Source: Bacteroidota bacterium
GTDB taxonomy: Bacteria > Bacteroidota > Rhodothermia > Rhodothermales > UBA10348
Length of the DNA: 42,868 nucleotides
Direction: 5' to 3'
NCBI GenBank assembly: GCA_022571255.1
Contig: JACZYD010000009.1
Span: 1-42,868 of the forward strand
The notes beneath the pieces are model-generated. The model was given only the letters and a program-made list of their open reading frames with translations. It was not told where the DNA came from and made no database searches. Shown here one piece after another: positions 8,051-17,643 of this stretch (position 1 is its first letter; each line of letters starts with the position of its first letter). Both the position numbers and the translations under genes were made by a program.

Positions 8051-9355
8051 TCAATCATTGCTCACGTCCAGAAGCGCATTTGTCGTGCCGCTCGGCACAG
8101 ATCGTGTGCGCTTGCTCGCATCTTCGTTCAACGCCCTCGCTGTCTGCGGTGCGCTCGCATTCGGATGACGGGCCAGATAAAGTGCTGCTGCTCCACTGAC
8201 GTGGGCTGCAGACATGGAGGTACCAGACATCAGGTCAACACCAAACCGATCCGGCGATGTGGAAATCACGTTCTGACCTGGCGCAAGAATATCCAAGCCG
8301 CTTCCAAAGTTGGAGAACCAGGAAAACTTTCGCTTCTCATCTACGCTGCCTACAGTAATTACCCCCGGAACATGGGCCGGAGAAATGGTCGCCACATCGT
8401 GACCTTCATTACCCGCTGACACTACAACCGTAATTCCAGAGTCGATCACTTTTTGAACGGCCTCGTCGAGCAGAGTATATCCGTCTGTCTCCACATCTTC
8501 GCCGAGACTCAGATTGACGACCGCTGGGAGTTCCGGATTATTTGACTTCCAAACAAGAACGTGTTCCAGAGCCTGGATCACTATTCCATCGTCTGTGGTA
8601 CCGTTAGAACCGAATACTTTAAGATTGTGGATTCGAGCACCAGGCGCTAATCCGACAATTCCTCGATCATCGTCATATGCACCGATGATCCCTGCAATAT
8701 GAGTACCATGACCGTCACTGTCCGAAGCGCCTGGATCCGAACCTGAGAAATCCACATTTTCAATCACGTTGAGATCAGAGGAACTTACTCCGGTGTCGAT
8801 CACAAAAACATCAACGTCTACGGTACCTTCTCCATCGCCGGAATGTGCCCAACTTTCGGTCCCGCCAACCATTTCTATGCTCCAGGGTACCGTATCGTAT
8901 TTTTTAGACCGCTTTCTTTTTCCAATCGGCCCGTTCATATTGAATGCTGTCTCGATCCACTGAATATCAGGGTCGCTTTCCATAAGCGCCAGCATTTCTT
9001 CGAGATGACCACTTGCGGCCCAGATCGCAAAACCTGCGAACACTTCAGAATATTCGTATCGGTCGACAATTTTGTAACGATCGACAATTTTGTAGCGATC
9101 AACGATTTTGTAACGATCGACGATTTTATTCGGTTGGATGGAAAAGACAATACCTGTGTAATTTTCACCCTTTGAGATCATTTGTGCAGCCTTGTTCAGG
9201 AGTTGTGGATTTCTGAACTTCCCGCTGCGAATCACATCTTTTTCAGAATCAGGGTTCGAATCGAACACCTGATCGACACAACCCGTCCCTGTCATCGCGA
9301 CTGCAATGAGGAAAACGGCGCTGAAGGAGAGACGAGCTGCATTATGCTTTGTCAT
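8051..9355 (-). CDS. Exported S8 family (subtilisin-like) serine protease lipoprotein
   Basis: 434 aa from the ATG at 9355. A lipoprotein signal peptide ends at a Cys (AVAMTGTGC, Cys26). An I9-like propeptide spans about 40-140. The catalytic triad is visible: Asp187 in FVIDTG, His216 in DGHGTH, Ser380 in SGTSMSA, with the oxyanion Asn316 in SAGNEG. Length and motifs fit proteinase K/subtilisin-type endopeptidases, so this is a surface or periplasmic protein-degrading enzyme. Residues 77-101 hold four tandem KIVDRY units where the family usually has a single beta strand of the propeptide. The longer frame reaching 9436 adds a hydrophilic stretch before the signal peptide and is rejected. Confidence 0.9.
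   Translation of the reverse strand: MTKHNAARLSFSAVFLIAVAMTGTGCVDQVFDSNPDSEKDVIRSGKFRNPQLLNKAAQMISKGENYTGIVFSIQPNKIVDRYKIVDRYKIVDRYKIVDRYEYSEVFAGFAIWAASGHLEEMLALMESDPDIQWIETAFNMNGPIGKRKRSKKYDTVPWSIEMVGGTESWAHSGDGEGTVDVDVFVIDTGVSSSDLNVIENVDFSGSDPGASDSDGHGTHIAGIIGAYDDDRGIVGLAPGARIHNLKVFGSNGTTDDGIVIQALEHVLVWKSNNPELPAVVNLSLGEDVETDGYTLLDEAVQKVIDSGITVVVSAGNEGHDVATISPAHVPGVITVGSVDEKRKFSWFSNFGSGLDILAPGQNVISTSPDRFGVDLMSGTSMSAAHVSGAAALYLARHPNASAPQTARALNEDASKRTRSVPSGTTNALLDVSND
9060..9131 (-). repeat. 18-bp in-frame tandem repeat (KIVDRY x4)
   Basis: Four 18-bp copies at 9060-9077, 9078-9095, 9096-9113 and 9114-9131 differ by only a few bases. Each encodes Lys-Ile-Val-Asp-Arg-Tyr in the protease propeptide. 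Copy number can change without breaking the frame. Confidence 0.92.
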
Positions 9356-9905
9356 GTTTGGGGTCCGTGATTCTTGATTGGAATTACCAGCGGCATGACC
9401 TTCAGCGATTGGGTTCGCATGAGGAGGGAGCCACAATGAACAACGTGGGTATCGGCCGTCGGTGATGACACTTCAAGTGCTCGACCACTTTTCGTGGCCT
9501 CGTTTCCTGTTCCAGAGAGCGCAGTGGTGGGCAGCACCGGATGGATAGAGACATCACAGCCTGGTGCGTAACAGCCTGGAGAAGAATTATTGCGCCCGTT
9601 CGACCAGATATTCCGACCGGAGCAGAAATCGATATATCTGCTTTTTCAGGGCGATTTTTCTTGGTTCCGGGCTTTAATCCGAACGCAGGCTGACGATACT
9701 GCGTGGGTACAAGATCTGTACCCCAATTTGACTCTGAGCGTGAGCCAACAAGGGGCCGAGCGTGTATTTGAGGGGGTATACGTTTCGGCTCCGGCTCACC
9801 CGGGTTCTTTTTCGAGCTTTGGACGGGACCTGCCTCGAGTGCCCCGCACGTGTTTGCCGTTCGTTACGGTCGGCTGTATCATTCAGCTTCCATGTCCCAC
9901 TGTCC
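9356..9905. other. Divergent intergenic region between two peptidase genes
   Basis: About 550 bases separate the start of the S8 protease (minus) from the start of the M28 peptidase (plus). Open frames on both strands here have no signal peptide, domain or ribosome-binding site and overlap each other, so none is called. The region probably carries both promoters. Confidence 0.55.
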
Positions 9906-11375
9906 ATGTGTACCGTGAAGCTTTCTCTGCCCTCCTCCAAGGTGATCGTTGTCTGCGTTTCCGTAGCCATTGCTGCATTGTGGCTTCCCGACACCACCAC
10001 GGCGGTCGCCCGGCGTAACACCCGGATCCAGGACTCGGGCGGGACTCCGGACCAGACTCAAACCCGTACTCGAAGCCAGGCACCGCCATCGCTGGACCTT
10101 CGACTCTTCCGCATCGCAGATTCGAGTTCTTCGGATCGAATCGGAAATGATATTCGCTCGCTGGTGGGATTCGGAACCCGGCACACGCTTTCGGATACCC
10201 TTTCGCCTGCACGTGGAATCGGGGCGGCAAGGCGCTGGATCAAAACTGAATTTGATACCATTTCCAGGGCGTGTGATGATTGCCTTGAGGTTTCATTTCA
10301 GCGCTCGCTCGTAGAAGGCAGAGAAGGAAGCAGAATTCCGCGAGATACATGGATCGTGAACGTCGTCGCCATTCTGCGGGGAACTCGATTTCCGGATCGA
10401 TACATCATCATGTCCGGTGACATAGATTCGAGGATATCGAGCGCATTGAACGATTCGTCCGATTCACCGGGAGCGAACGACAATGCCTCCGGAATGGCCG
10501 GCGTAATCGAAGCCGCGCGGTTGCTGTCTCCTTATTCTTTCCCGACCAGCCTGGTTTTCGTGGGTCTGTCCGGAGAAGAGCAGGGACTCTTCGGAGGTAA
10601 AGCCATGGCTGAAAAGGCCGTGGCGGAGGGATGGAATATCGTCGGTGTACTCAACAACGATATGATCGGCAATATCAGCGGCATAGACGGTGTGATCGAC
10701 AACGCTGCATTCAGGATATTTTCTGAACCCACACCCGCGACAGAAGACGAGCGCAGTCGCCAGAGGCGGCGTTTTACAGGCGGTGAGGTTGACGGACCGT
10801 CCCGGCAGTTGGCACGATATGTAGAACGGACCACCCGACAGATTCTTCCGGAAATGAATCCCATGTTGATCTATCGATTGGATCGATTCGGTCGAGGTGG
10901 GCATCATCGACCCTTCAACGATGTCGGATTTTCAGGAATTCGAATCATGGAAGCGCACGAAAATTATACGCGTCAGCACCAGGATCTGCGCGTCGAAAAC
11001 GGAATTGCGTACGGCGACGTGATCGAAGGGGTTGATTTCACGTACGCCGCAAAGCTGACTGCCGTGAACGCCATCAATCTGGCCAGTCTGGCATGGGCAC
11101 CCCCGGAACCGGAAAACGTACGGATCGGCGGGGCTGTCAGCCCGTCCACGACACTCATTTGGGACGAAGTAGATGATCCGAATCTTGCCGGATATTTTGT
11201 GTACTGGCGAGAAACTACGGCCCCTCAGTGGACCAACTCCCGATTCGTCGGAATTACCTCGCGGTACACTCTGGAGAGTATCGTGATCGACAATTATCTG
11301 TTCGGAGTTGCATCCGTCGGGATGAACGGCAATCAGAGTGTCGTTTCGTTTCCTTCCGGTTCGATCCGCCGTTAG
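9906..11375 (+). CDS. Secreted M28 family zinc aminopeptidase with C-terminal fibronectin-like domain
   Basis: 489 aa from the ATG at 9906, chosen because a signal peptide follows (VIVVCVSVAIAALWLPDTTTAVA). The M28 core has the zinc-ligand motifs SPGANDNASGMAGV (Asp at about 192), LSGEEQGLFGG (paired Glu at about 224) and NNDMIGN. A late GGHHRPFNDVGFSGIRIME segment supplies the last His. Residues about 405-489 (PPEPENVRIGG through IDNYLFGVASVG) look like a fibronectin type III domain. The family removes N-terminal residues from peptides outside the cell. Its stop overlaps the convergent SpoIIE phosphatase gene by 4 bp, so no spacer separates the two. Confidence 0.87.
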   Translation: MCTVKLSLPSSKVIVVCVSVAIAALWLPDTTTAVARRNTRIQDSGGTPDQTQTRTRSQAPPSLDLRLFRIADSSSSDRIGNDIRSLVGFGTRHTLSDTLSPARGIGAARRWIKTEFDTISRACDDCLEVSFQRSLVEGREGSRIPRDTWIVNVVAILRGTRFPDRYIIMSGDIDSRISSALNDSSDSPGANDNASGMAGVIEAARLLSPYSFPTSLVFVGLSGEEQGLFGGKAMAEKAVAEGWNIVGVLNNDMIGNISGIDGVIDNAAFRIFSEPTPATEDERSRQRRRFTGGEVDGPSRQLARYVERTTRQILPEMNPMLIYRLDRFGRGGHHRPFNDVGFSGIRIMEAHENYTRQHQDLRVENGIAYGDVIEGVDFTYAAKLTAVNAINLASLAWAPPEPENVRIGGAVSPSTTLIWDEVDDPNLAGYFVYWRETTAPQWTNSRFVGITSRYTLESIVIDNYLFGVASVGMNGNQSVVSFPSGSIRR

Positions 11376-13180
11376 GTGGACGGGATGCGTTCGCCCTCTG
11401 CGGCGGCACACTTGTCAGGACGCGTGTCAACGCCCGGGTCAACGACCTTTATGATAAGCATCGTGAGATCATCTGAGAGGACTGGCGCGTTACAGGTAAA
11501 GTCACGAATGTCTTCACGGATCACGTCCAGAATCTCCTGAGCCGACCGTTTTCTCGTTTTTTTTAAAAGCGCTTCAAGTCGTTCCTCTCCGTATTCCTCC
11601 TCTTCCGGACTCATGGCCTCGGTCACTCCATCGGTAAAGAGGGCCAGCACGTCTCCCTTCTCCAAGGGCGTTGATCCACGGACATACTCAGCATCCTTGA
11701 TCACGCCCAGCAGCAATCCTCCCTCATCCAGCAATTCGATATCACCGTTCGCGCGAACAAGTGTTGGAGGATTGTGGCCCGCATTCACGTACTCAAACGT
11801 ACGCGCATCCCCGTCATAGATACCATGAAAGTATGTGATGAATTTGTCGAATCCTGTATTCTGTGTAATGACCTTGTTAATTTGAGCCACGGCTCCTTCC
11901 AGTGTGACATCCATGGGTACAAGAACGTGCAAACACGCCTGAAGGTTTGACATCAAAAGAGCAGCCGGTACCCCTTTTCCAGTGACATCCGCAATAGCGA
12001 TCAGAATTTTTCTGGGGCCAAGTTTAATTCCATCGAAATAGTCTCCGGCCACGTGTCGACTCGGAAGCGCGAGACATGCGGATTCCAGGCCTTCTATTTC
12101 CGGAAGTTTTTCAGGTTGCAATCGCTCCTGAATCTCCCTTGCGAGTCGCATCTCCTCTTCAAGCTTTTGCTTTTCAAGTTGCTGTGCAACAAGATACGAA
12201 TTTTGGAGGGACACGAATGCCAGGTTTCCCAGCGAATACAGAAATTCAATATCATCCGGCTGATAAGCCTTACCGGTCATCTTTGCACCCAGGCAAAGCG
12301 CAGCAACGGTCTCCCCTTTTTGCCGGATAGGAAGTACGAGCGATATCCCGAGACCCTTGAGTTGTTTCGAAAACTTGCCTTTGTTCTCGTCAACGAGATG
12401 AAGTTCGCCGAGCGAACAGATCTTTTTCACAAGACTGGCAGAAAACGCTTCTTTGTCTACTCCTTTGGCCGCGACGACGCGTACCTCAAGTTCGCCCGCC
12501 TGATCATCCCCATCTTCACTTTTCAGAAGAAATACGTGTTTCTGGACCAGCATCTGGCCCATCAAAGCGAACGTCAACAATTTTACCAGTCGCTCACGTT
12601 CATGTGTTGCATTGAACTCCTGCGACAGATCAAAAAGCGTATTGAGCTGCTGAACTTTACCATCCAGGTCCATATTGGCCTGACGCAGCTCTTCTACCAG
12701 GAGTGAATTGTGAACCGCCGCTGATGAAATATTTACGAGCGACGACATGAATTCCAGCTCGTGTGAGGCGAACGCCTTTCCAGTATATTTGGCACCGAGT
12801 CCGATCAACCCGATCTGTCGATCACCGAATACAACGGGGAAAACCAGTCTTACTCCGTAGTCTGCAAGAGCACCCGGAACCTGTTTGTCAGACAGGTGCC
12901 CTTCAAGTGCAAGTCCCTTGATTTTGAGAACGGTGTCTCTCTTGAGTCCCGGAATTCCTTTAACCACCGCTGCCCGGAAGGCATCCTGCACAGGGTCATA
13001 TAATAACGCAACACCTCGCGTAACGAGCATTTTACTCATGGCCGTAAGCAGCAGATTGCCGAGTACAAACTCAATGTCAAGAGAAGCACTGAGCAGCTGA
13101 CTCGTTTCGTAGAGTGCCCTGAGATCAAAACGATCTGTTCTACGCTCTTCAGTAGGCACTTGCTTGAAGGTTTCAGTCAT
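11372..13180 (-). CDS. GAF-GAF-SpoIIE protein phosphatase (RsbU-like)
   Basis: 602 aa. Two GAF sensor domains (about 25-165 and 190-330) precede a linker helix (EKQKLEEEMRLAREIQERLQP) and a PP2C/SpoIIE phosphatase domain from about 365: AGDYFDGIKL, IAIADVTGKGVPAALLMS and LALFTDGVTEAMS carry the metal-binding Asp residues. Such proteins dephosphorylate anti-sigma antagonists in partner-switching stress or growth control. GAF ligands are unknown and no partner (STAS or kinase) gene is nearby. The start codon overlaps the upstream phosphoesterase stop as ATGA, so the two are translationally coupled. It ends a tight minus-strand gene set. Confidence 0.9.
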   Translation of the reverse strand: MTETFKQVPTEERRTDRFDLRALYETSQLLSASLDIEFVLGNLLLTAMSKMLVTRGVALLYDPVQDAFRAAVVKGIPGLKRDTVLKIKGLALEGHLSDKQVPGALADYGVRLVFPVVFGDRQIGLIGLGAKYTGKAFASHELEFMSSLVNISSAAVHNSLLVEELRQANMDLDGKVQQLNTLFDLSQEFNATHERERLVKLLTFALMGQMLVQKHVFLLKSEDGDDQAGELEVRVVAAKGVDKEAFSASLVKKICSLGELHLVDENKGKFSKQLKGLGISLVLPIRQKGETVAALCLGAKMTGKAYQPDDIEFLYSLGNLAFVSLQNSYLVAQQLEKQKLEEEMRLAREIQERLQPEKLPEIEGLESACLALPSRHVAGDYFDGIKLGPRKILIAIADVTGKGVPAALLMSNLQACLHVLVPMDVTLEGAVAQINKVITQNTGFDKFITYFHGIYDGDARTFEYVNAGHNPPTLVRANGDIELLDEGGLLLGVIKDAEYVRGSTPLEKGDVLALFTDGVTEAMSPEEEEYGEERLEALLKKTRKRSAQEILDVIREDIRDFTCNAPVLSDDLTMLIIKVVDPGVDTRPDKCAAAEGERIPST

Positions 13181-13689
13181 GGTTTCCCTGCTGTGCTTTT
13201 TGCATCCAGATGAATAACATCGGCCTGTTCCGGTTTGCCGTCTCTGATTATAAGACGCACGACCGTCTTTTCCAGATGGAATCCCTGCCGCCCGGCCGCT
13301 CCAGGATTGATATACAACATGTTCTGCAATTCCGGAACCCTTTCAATCCGAAGTATATGACTGTGTCCACAAATAAAAATGTCAGGCAGAGATTCTGCCA
13401 GTTTTTTGCCCATTCCCAACTGCCATCGTCCGGGATGCCCGGCTATGTGCGTAACCCAGAATTTCAGACCTTGCTCTTCGAACCGTTGATGTTCCGGCGC
13501 GGTGTGGCGCAATTTCCATCCATCCACGTTTCCGAAGACAGCCCGGACAGGCGCGATGGTCTGCAGTGCCAGAAGTGTCTCTTCGTTGCCAATATCTCCG
13601 GCATGGATAATCAGGTCCACAGAGGCAAAATATTCGACCAGCGATGGATGGAAAAAACCGTGCGTGTCGGATACGATACCAATCAGCAT
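13177..13689 (-). CDS. YfcE/MJ0936-like metallophosphoesterase
   Basis: 170 aa, the normal length for this calcineurin-like family. Motifs in order: GIVSDTHG (Asp, His), DLIIHAGDIGN (Asp), VFGNVDGW (Asn), WVTHIAGHPG (His), FICGHSHI (GHSH box) and YINPGAAG. These are the metal ligands of phosphodiesterases such as YfcE, which hydrolyse phosphodiesters; the physiological substrate is not known. It overlaps the SpoIIE phosphatase gene (ATGA) and starts 11 bp after the stop of the outer-membrane protein gene, so it belongs to one operon. Confidence 0.92.
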   Translation of the reverse strand: MLIGIVSDTHGFFHPSLVEYFASVDLIIHAGDIGNEETLLALQTIAPVRAVFGNVDGWKLRHTAPEHQRFEEQGLKFWVTHIAGHPGRWQLGMGKKLAESLPDIFICGHSHILRIERVPELQNMLYINPGAAGRQGFHLEKTVVRLIIRDGKPEQADVIHLDAKSTAGKP

Positions 13690-13700
13690 GTTACGATGGC

Positions 13701-14732
13701 CTATCTGATCGTCAATCGCAGTCCGAGGTAGGCGGTGGAACGCGGCCAGTCATCCCCGGCGGACGTGGCCCATTGCTTGAACGGAATACTGATATGGGGT
13801 GATATCAGGTAAGATGGCCTGTTCAGCTCGATACCGGATCTGAGCCAGATCACACCGCCTGAAAAATTGCGTGAGATCCGTGCACCGCCGCCAGGATCGA
13901 GATCATCAACGACCCACTCTACCAGATCGTAGCTGCCTCCCTCACCCATCACGGACACATACAATTTGCTTCCGGCGGGATCAAATATAAAGTTGTACCC
14001 GCCCATGAGATGAACCTCCCATCCGAGAGCCTGAGATCTCAGAAGTTGACGTTCCGGGTCCGGTTTAGCAATGATCGCGTCGTCCTCGTCCAGGAGCTGC
14101 GGCGTCGTCTTGATCAGCTGCTGAAAACCCATTTGAACACGACGAATCCCTATGGCATAATCAGACGAAACGGTTGGTGAGTGAAATGTATGATACAGAA
14201 AGCCCAGGTCCATCTGGGGAAACCCGGCGCCACCGTTTGAAGCAGGATCAACGGCCAATCGGATTGCATAATTGACATTTTCATAGCGCTGAAAATATTT
14301 CAGCGTAATCCAGCTCAGATCGAGTGACCGACCTGCCGTATTGCCCACGGCATCGACATATATGCCCATATCCAACTGTCGCGACAGATGATATTCGACA
14401 CGGAAATTCAGTCCGAGCGGATCTGATGCAGAGGAAAGTCCTGTATCGGCGATTTCATCGGATGTCAGAAACGAGTTCAGACGATAAGATGCTTCCGCCG
14501 TAATCGAGTACGTGTCAAAAAATATTCGATTTGCAGATTCTCCGAGATAAAACGGGTCAAATGTCCGGATGGGACGCTGTGCGAGAATTTCTGCAACCCC
14601 GAACAAGATCAGGATCAAAAAAGACAGCAAAAACCGCCCTGCTAACGCTCTGAATCGAGCTTTTTCTGGTCTGTCACAAACCGATATGTGGAGAGGAGTT
14701 CTGAAAGCTTTTTTTATTTGTGGCCTGTTCAC
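13701..14732 (-). CDS. Predicted outer-membrane protein, unknown function
   Basis: 343 aa from a GTG start at 14732, preceded by GGAG with 5-base spacing. A signal peptide (about 33-51, LLSFLILILFGVAEILA) ends before QRPIRTFDPF. The mature protein alternates polar and hydrophobic residues with many aromatic ones (FRVEYHLSRQLDMGIYVD, NYAIRLAVDP, WEVHLMGGYNFIFD) and ends AYLGLRLTIR, as in outer-membrane beta barrels. No family is recognised. A longer form starts with GTG at 14813 and overlaps the upstream gene as GTGA, but would put about 60 residues before the hydrophobic segment. It sits in an operon with the MBL hydrolase and the phosphoesterase. Confidence 0.7.
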   Translation of the reverse strand: MNRPQIKKAFRTPLHISVCDRPEKARFRALAGRFLLSFLILILFGVAEILAQRPIRTFDPFYLGESANRIFFDTYSITAEASYRLNSFLTSDEIADTGLSSASDPLGLNFRVEYHLSRQLDMGIYVDAVGNTAGRSLDLSWITLKYFQRYENVNYAIRLAVDPASNGGAGFPQMDLGFLYHTFHSPTVSSDYAIGIRRVQMGFQQLIKTTPQLLDEDDAIIAKPDPERQLLRSQALGWEVHLMGGYNFIFDPAGSKLYVSVMGEGGSYDLVEWVVDDLDPGGGARISRNFSGGVIWLRSGIELNRPSYLISPHISIPFKQWATSAGDDWPRSTAYLGLRLTIR

Positions 14733-14737
14733 TCGTT

Positions 14738-14741
14738 CTCC
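14738..14741 (-). promoter_or_regulatory. Ribosome-binding site deciding the start at 14732
   Basis: GGAG on the minus strand, 5 bases before the GTG. It supports the shorter start over the GTGA-overlap start at 14813. Confidence 0.5.
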
Positions 14742-14809
14742 ATATTGCACGCATCGCCTCCCCATTGGTTCGCGATCCTGAGGGCAGCATCTCCCGGAGA
14801 TCACATCCG

Positions 14810-15496
14810 TCACACGTCTGTTTCACCACCCGGTTGTACTACGAGCGTCTTATGACCGGCCTTCTCCATCAACTTCTCCCAGGCGTCTACATCCACGTTT
14901 ATCGCCGGAAACGTATTAAAATGGATCGGGACGAAACACGAGGCTTTTGTCAGGCCGGCCGCTCGAACAGACATTTCCGGTCCCATCGTGAAACAATCAC
15001 CGATCGGAATCAAAGCAAGATCAATCTCGAAATCTTCCGCAAGCCAGGCCATTTCGGCAAAAGGACTTGTGTCGCCCATCGCATACACGGTTCGGTCCTC
15101 CGCCTGGACTACAAAACCATGGGGATTACCTCCGTACGTGCCATCAGGAAAAGACGAAGAATGGCGGGCATCGGTCATCGTGACCCTGCCCCAGTCGAAA
15201 GTGCAAGAGCCCCCGGTGTTCATGCCTTTGACGTTTTCGTGCCCGTGGCGCTCCGACATATATTGGGCAATTTCCGCGTTCGCAATCACGAGCGCTCCGC
15301 TTCTCCGGGCGATGTCAACGGTATCCCCGAAGTGATCACCGTGCGCGTGGGTCAGTAAAATGACGTCAGGATTCAGCTGATCCGCAGTGATTACCCCTTC
15401 TGCATGGGGGTTTCCCGAAATGAACGGGTCAAACAGAAGTTTGACGCTCGCCGTCTGCAACATGAATGCAGAATGTCCGAAATAAGTCAGCTTCAT
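14810..15496 (-). CDS. UlaG/YtkL-like metal-dependent hydrolase, MBL fold
   Basis: 228 aa, the usual length for the UPF0173 family of metallo-beta-lactamase-fold hydrolases. It begins MKLTYFGHSAF, characteristic of the family. The zinc motif LLTHAHGDHFGD is complete, followed by the later ligands DARHSSS, YAMGDTSPF and CFVPIHFNTFPAI. Family members hydrolyse lactones, phosphodiesters or similar substrates; none can be deduced here. It starts 25 bp after the OPT transporter stop. Confidence 0.9.
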   Translation of the reverse strand: MKLTYFGHSAFMLQTASVKLLFDPFISGNPHAEGVITADQLNPDVILLTHAHGDHFGDTVDIARRSGALVIANAEIAQYMSERHGHENVKGMNTGGSCTFDWGRVTMTDARHSSSFPDGTYGGNPHGFVVQAEDRTVYAMGDTSPFAEMAWLAEDFEIDLALIPIGDCFTMGPEMSVRAAGLTKASCFVPIHFNTFPAINVDVDAWEKLMEKAGHKTLVVQPGGETDV

Positions 15497-15520
15497 TTCT
15501 TACCCGGGATTGTCCCCTGT

Positions 15521-17598
15521 TTATGCCCTGCTCCCGCGGGCCGTTCTGAATAACCAAAAACAGAACAGAGCAAACCCGATGATACCCAGAATGTTTGCCA
15601 CGGCCTCGAACCCTTCGGGTGCAAGGGCCAGCACATCGGTACTCTGACTCGCCGCAAAAGGAATCGCCAACAGAATTCCCACCAGTGCTTCCCCCGTAAT
15701 CAATCCGGAAGCAAACAGCAGTCCGCGGGTCTGCCCTTTCTTTGTTTCTTCATCAACACGTTCCGGGGCGACACTCCATTTCGCGGCAATCGATCGTCCC
15801 ACGGCCCATGAGATTACGCCACCTACAAAAATCGGTACGGATAATTCGATCGGGAGATAAATACCCACGGCTACAGCCAGAACGGGCGCCCGAAATGTAC
15901 TTTTTCGCGATTCCAGATATTTATCAATCGCAATAATCAGAACGGCGATACCCACCCCCGTCCAGATCATTTCCCAAGGCAGGTTACGCGTGAATACGCC
16001 CTTTGCAACCGAACTCATGAGCGTAGCCTGGGGCGCTTTCAATGCCTCGGAAACGTCCATGCCGGCCCGTGGGAATACATCTCCCATTCCGTAAGCGGAA
16101 AACAAAAGCTGGAGCACCGGAGCAATGACAAGAGCGGCTGCCACGACACCGACTATCTGCATGATCTGCTGCTTCGCGGGCGTTGCGCCGACCAGTTGTC
16201 CGGCCTTCAGGTCCTGCAGGTTATCGCCTGCAAGCGCTGCCGCACACGCCACAACGGCGCCGACAAGAATCGCGGTTGCCGCTGCCGCTGTTGCCTGATC
16301 CGAATCAACAGCAAAATTTATCTGCCCTCCGAGAAACGCCAGAAGAATGAGTGATATTGTAAGAATCGTTGCAATCGTTACGCCCGATATCGGATTGTTT
16401 GAGGATCCTACAAGCCCGGCCATATATCCGGCAACGGATGAAAAACGAACCCGGCGATGAGCGAAAACAGAACGGAAAACGCGATAATCCCTGCGTATTG
16501 TCCCCCGGAAACAAGAAGCGCATCCTGATCGATCACAGCCAGAAAAACGATCAGAATGGGCACACTCATCGCGAGTGTGCCGATCAGAACTATATTTATC
16601 GGAGTGTCCCGCTCCGTTCTCGGAATGGTATCACCTTCTCCGGATCGGATTTTTCTCATGGCTTCCATCGATGACGTGAAACCATCTCTGATGGGTTTAC
16701 CGAGTGATAACAGGGCGTATATGCCGCCCGCAGCCATAGCCCCGACGCCCAGGTATCGAATTCGCGCACTCCATATTTCTTCGGCGGCGGTGTAACCGGA
16801 CGCCCCGTCGGTAATGGCCAGAATCTCGGCCGGATCAGCAAAAGCCGTGAAAAGCGGAATACCGATGAACCATGAAATTACTCCACCGGCAAATACAAGT
16901 ATTGCAATGTTGAGGCCTACAATGAAGCCAACACCAAGGAGGGCAACACCCAGATCGGATCCTATTCCAAAAAGAGCTCCGCCGACAGTAAAAGACCCTC
17001 CTGTCTTTGCGGCAATCAGTTTCAATCCGGTCTGGCCCAGTTTCAACAGCGCTCCTGCAATTCCCGCCATACCGATTATACGAGCCCCTTCGCCTCCTTT
17101 CTCCCCTGCTTTCAGTACTTCTGCCGTAGCGACTCCTTCGGGAAACTGAAGCTTGGCCTCCACAATCAAAGCCCTCCGCAGCGGGATCGTGAACAGAACT
17201 CCCAGAATACCTCCGGCCGCTGCGATGGCGAAGGTCGGAAGAAACTTGAACTCCGTCCAATACTGCAGCATGATCAGCGCGGGAAGCGTAAAGATCACGC
17301 CCGCCGAGAGTGCCTCACCCGCCGATGCTGAAGTCTGAACAATATTGTTCTCAAGAATGTTGTGTTCCCGGAACGCTCGAAGAAGTGCCATGGAGATCAC
17401 CGCCGCCGGAATGGACGCCGATACGGTCATACCCACCTTCAGTCCCAGGTATGCGTTGGCTCCGGCAAGAACAGCGGAAAGGACAAACCCGAGAATCACG
17501 GCTTTTAACGTGATTTCGGGCAGGCTTTGCGATGCCGGAATATACGGAACAACTTCTTGAGCGACCTCTCTGGAATCGAATTCAGAATGGTGACTCAT
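15521..17598 (-). pseudogene. OPT family oligopeptide transporter, split by a one-base frameshift
   Basis: Two overlapping frames (17598-16408 and 16423-15521) together give one OPT transporter of about 690 aa with many membrane helices. The first frame covers PEITLKAVILGFVLSAVLAGANAYLG through SVLFSLIAGFVF and then turns to a short wrong tail ending at a stop. The second resumes VAGYMAGLVGSSNNPIS, the conserved OPT motif. Adding one T to the T5 run at 16441-16445 (minus strand) restores a continuous FVFSSVAGYMAGLVG. The family imports oligopeptides or metal chelates by proton symport. It follows the LamG/T9SS gene by about 45 bp. A homopolymer error in the assembly is as likely as a real mutation. 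Confidence 0.85.
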
Positions 17599-17643
17599 TA
17601 GTGGACTTCGTAAAACATGGACAAGATTCGACCGGAGAAACTA

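Noticed and set aside
9590-10230. Short genes on both strands around the M28 start
   Set aside because: They overlap each other and the M28 gene, and have no domain, signal or ribosome-binding site.
14733-14813. N-terminal extension of the outer-membrane protein to the GTG at 14813
   Set aside because: A GTGA overlap supports it, but it would place about 60 residues before the signal peptide; the GGAG-preceded GTG at 14732 is preferred.
16408-16450. Programmed ribosomal frameshift in the OPT gene
   Set aside because: The tract is only five T on the coding strand, with no slippery heptamer plus downstream structure evident, and the OPT family is not known to use frameshifting. A deletion or assembly error is simpler.
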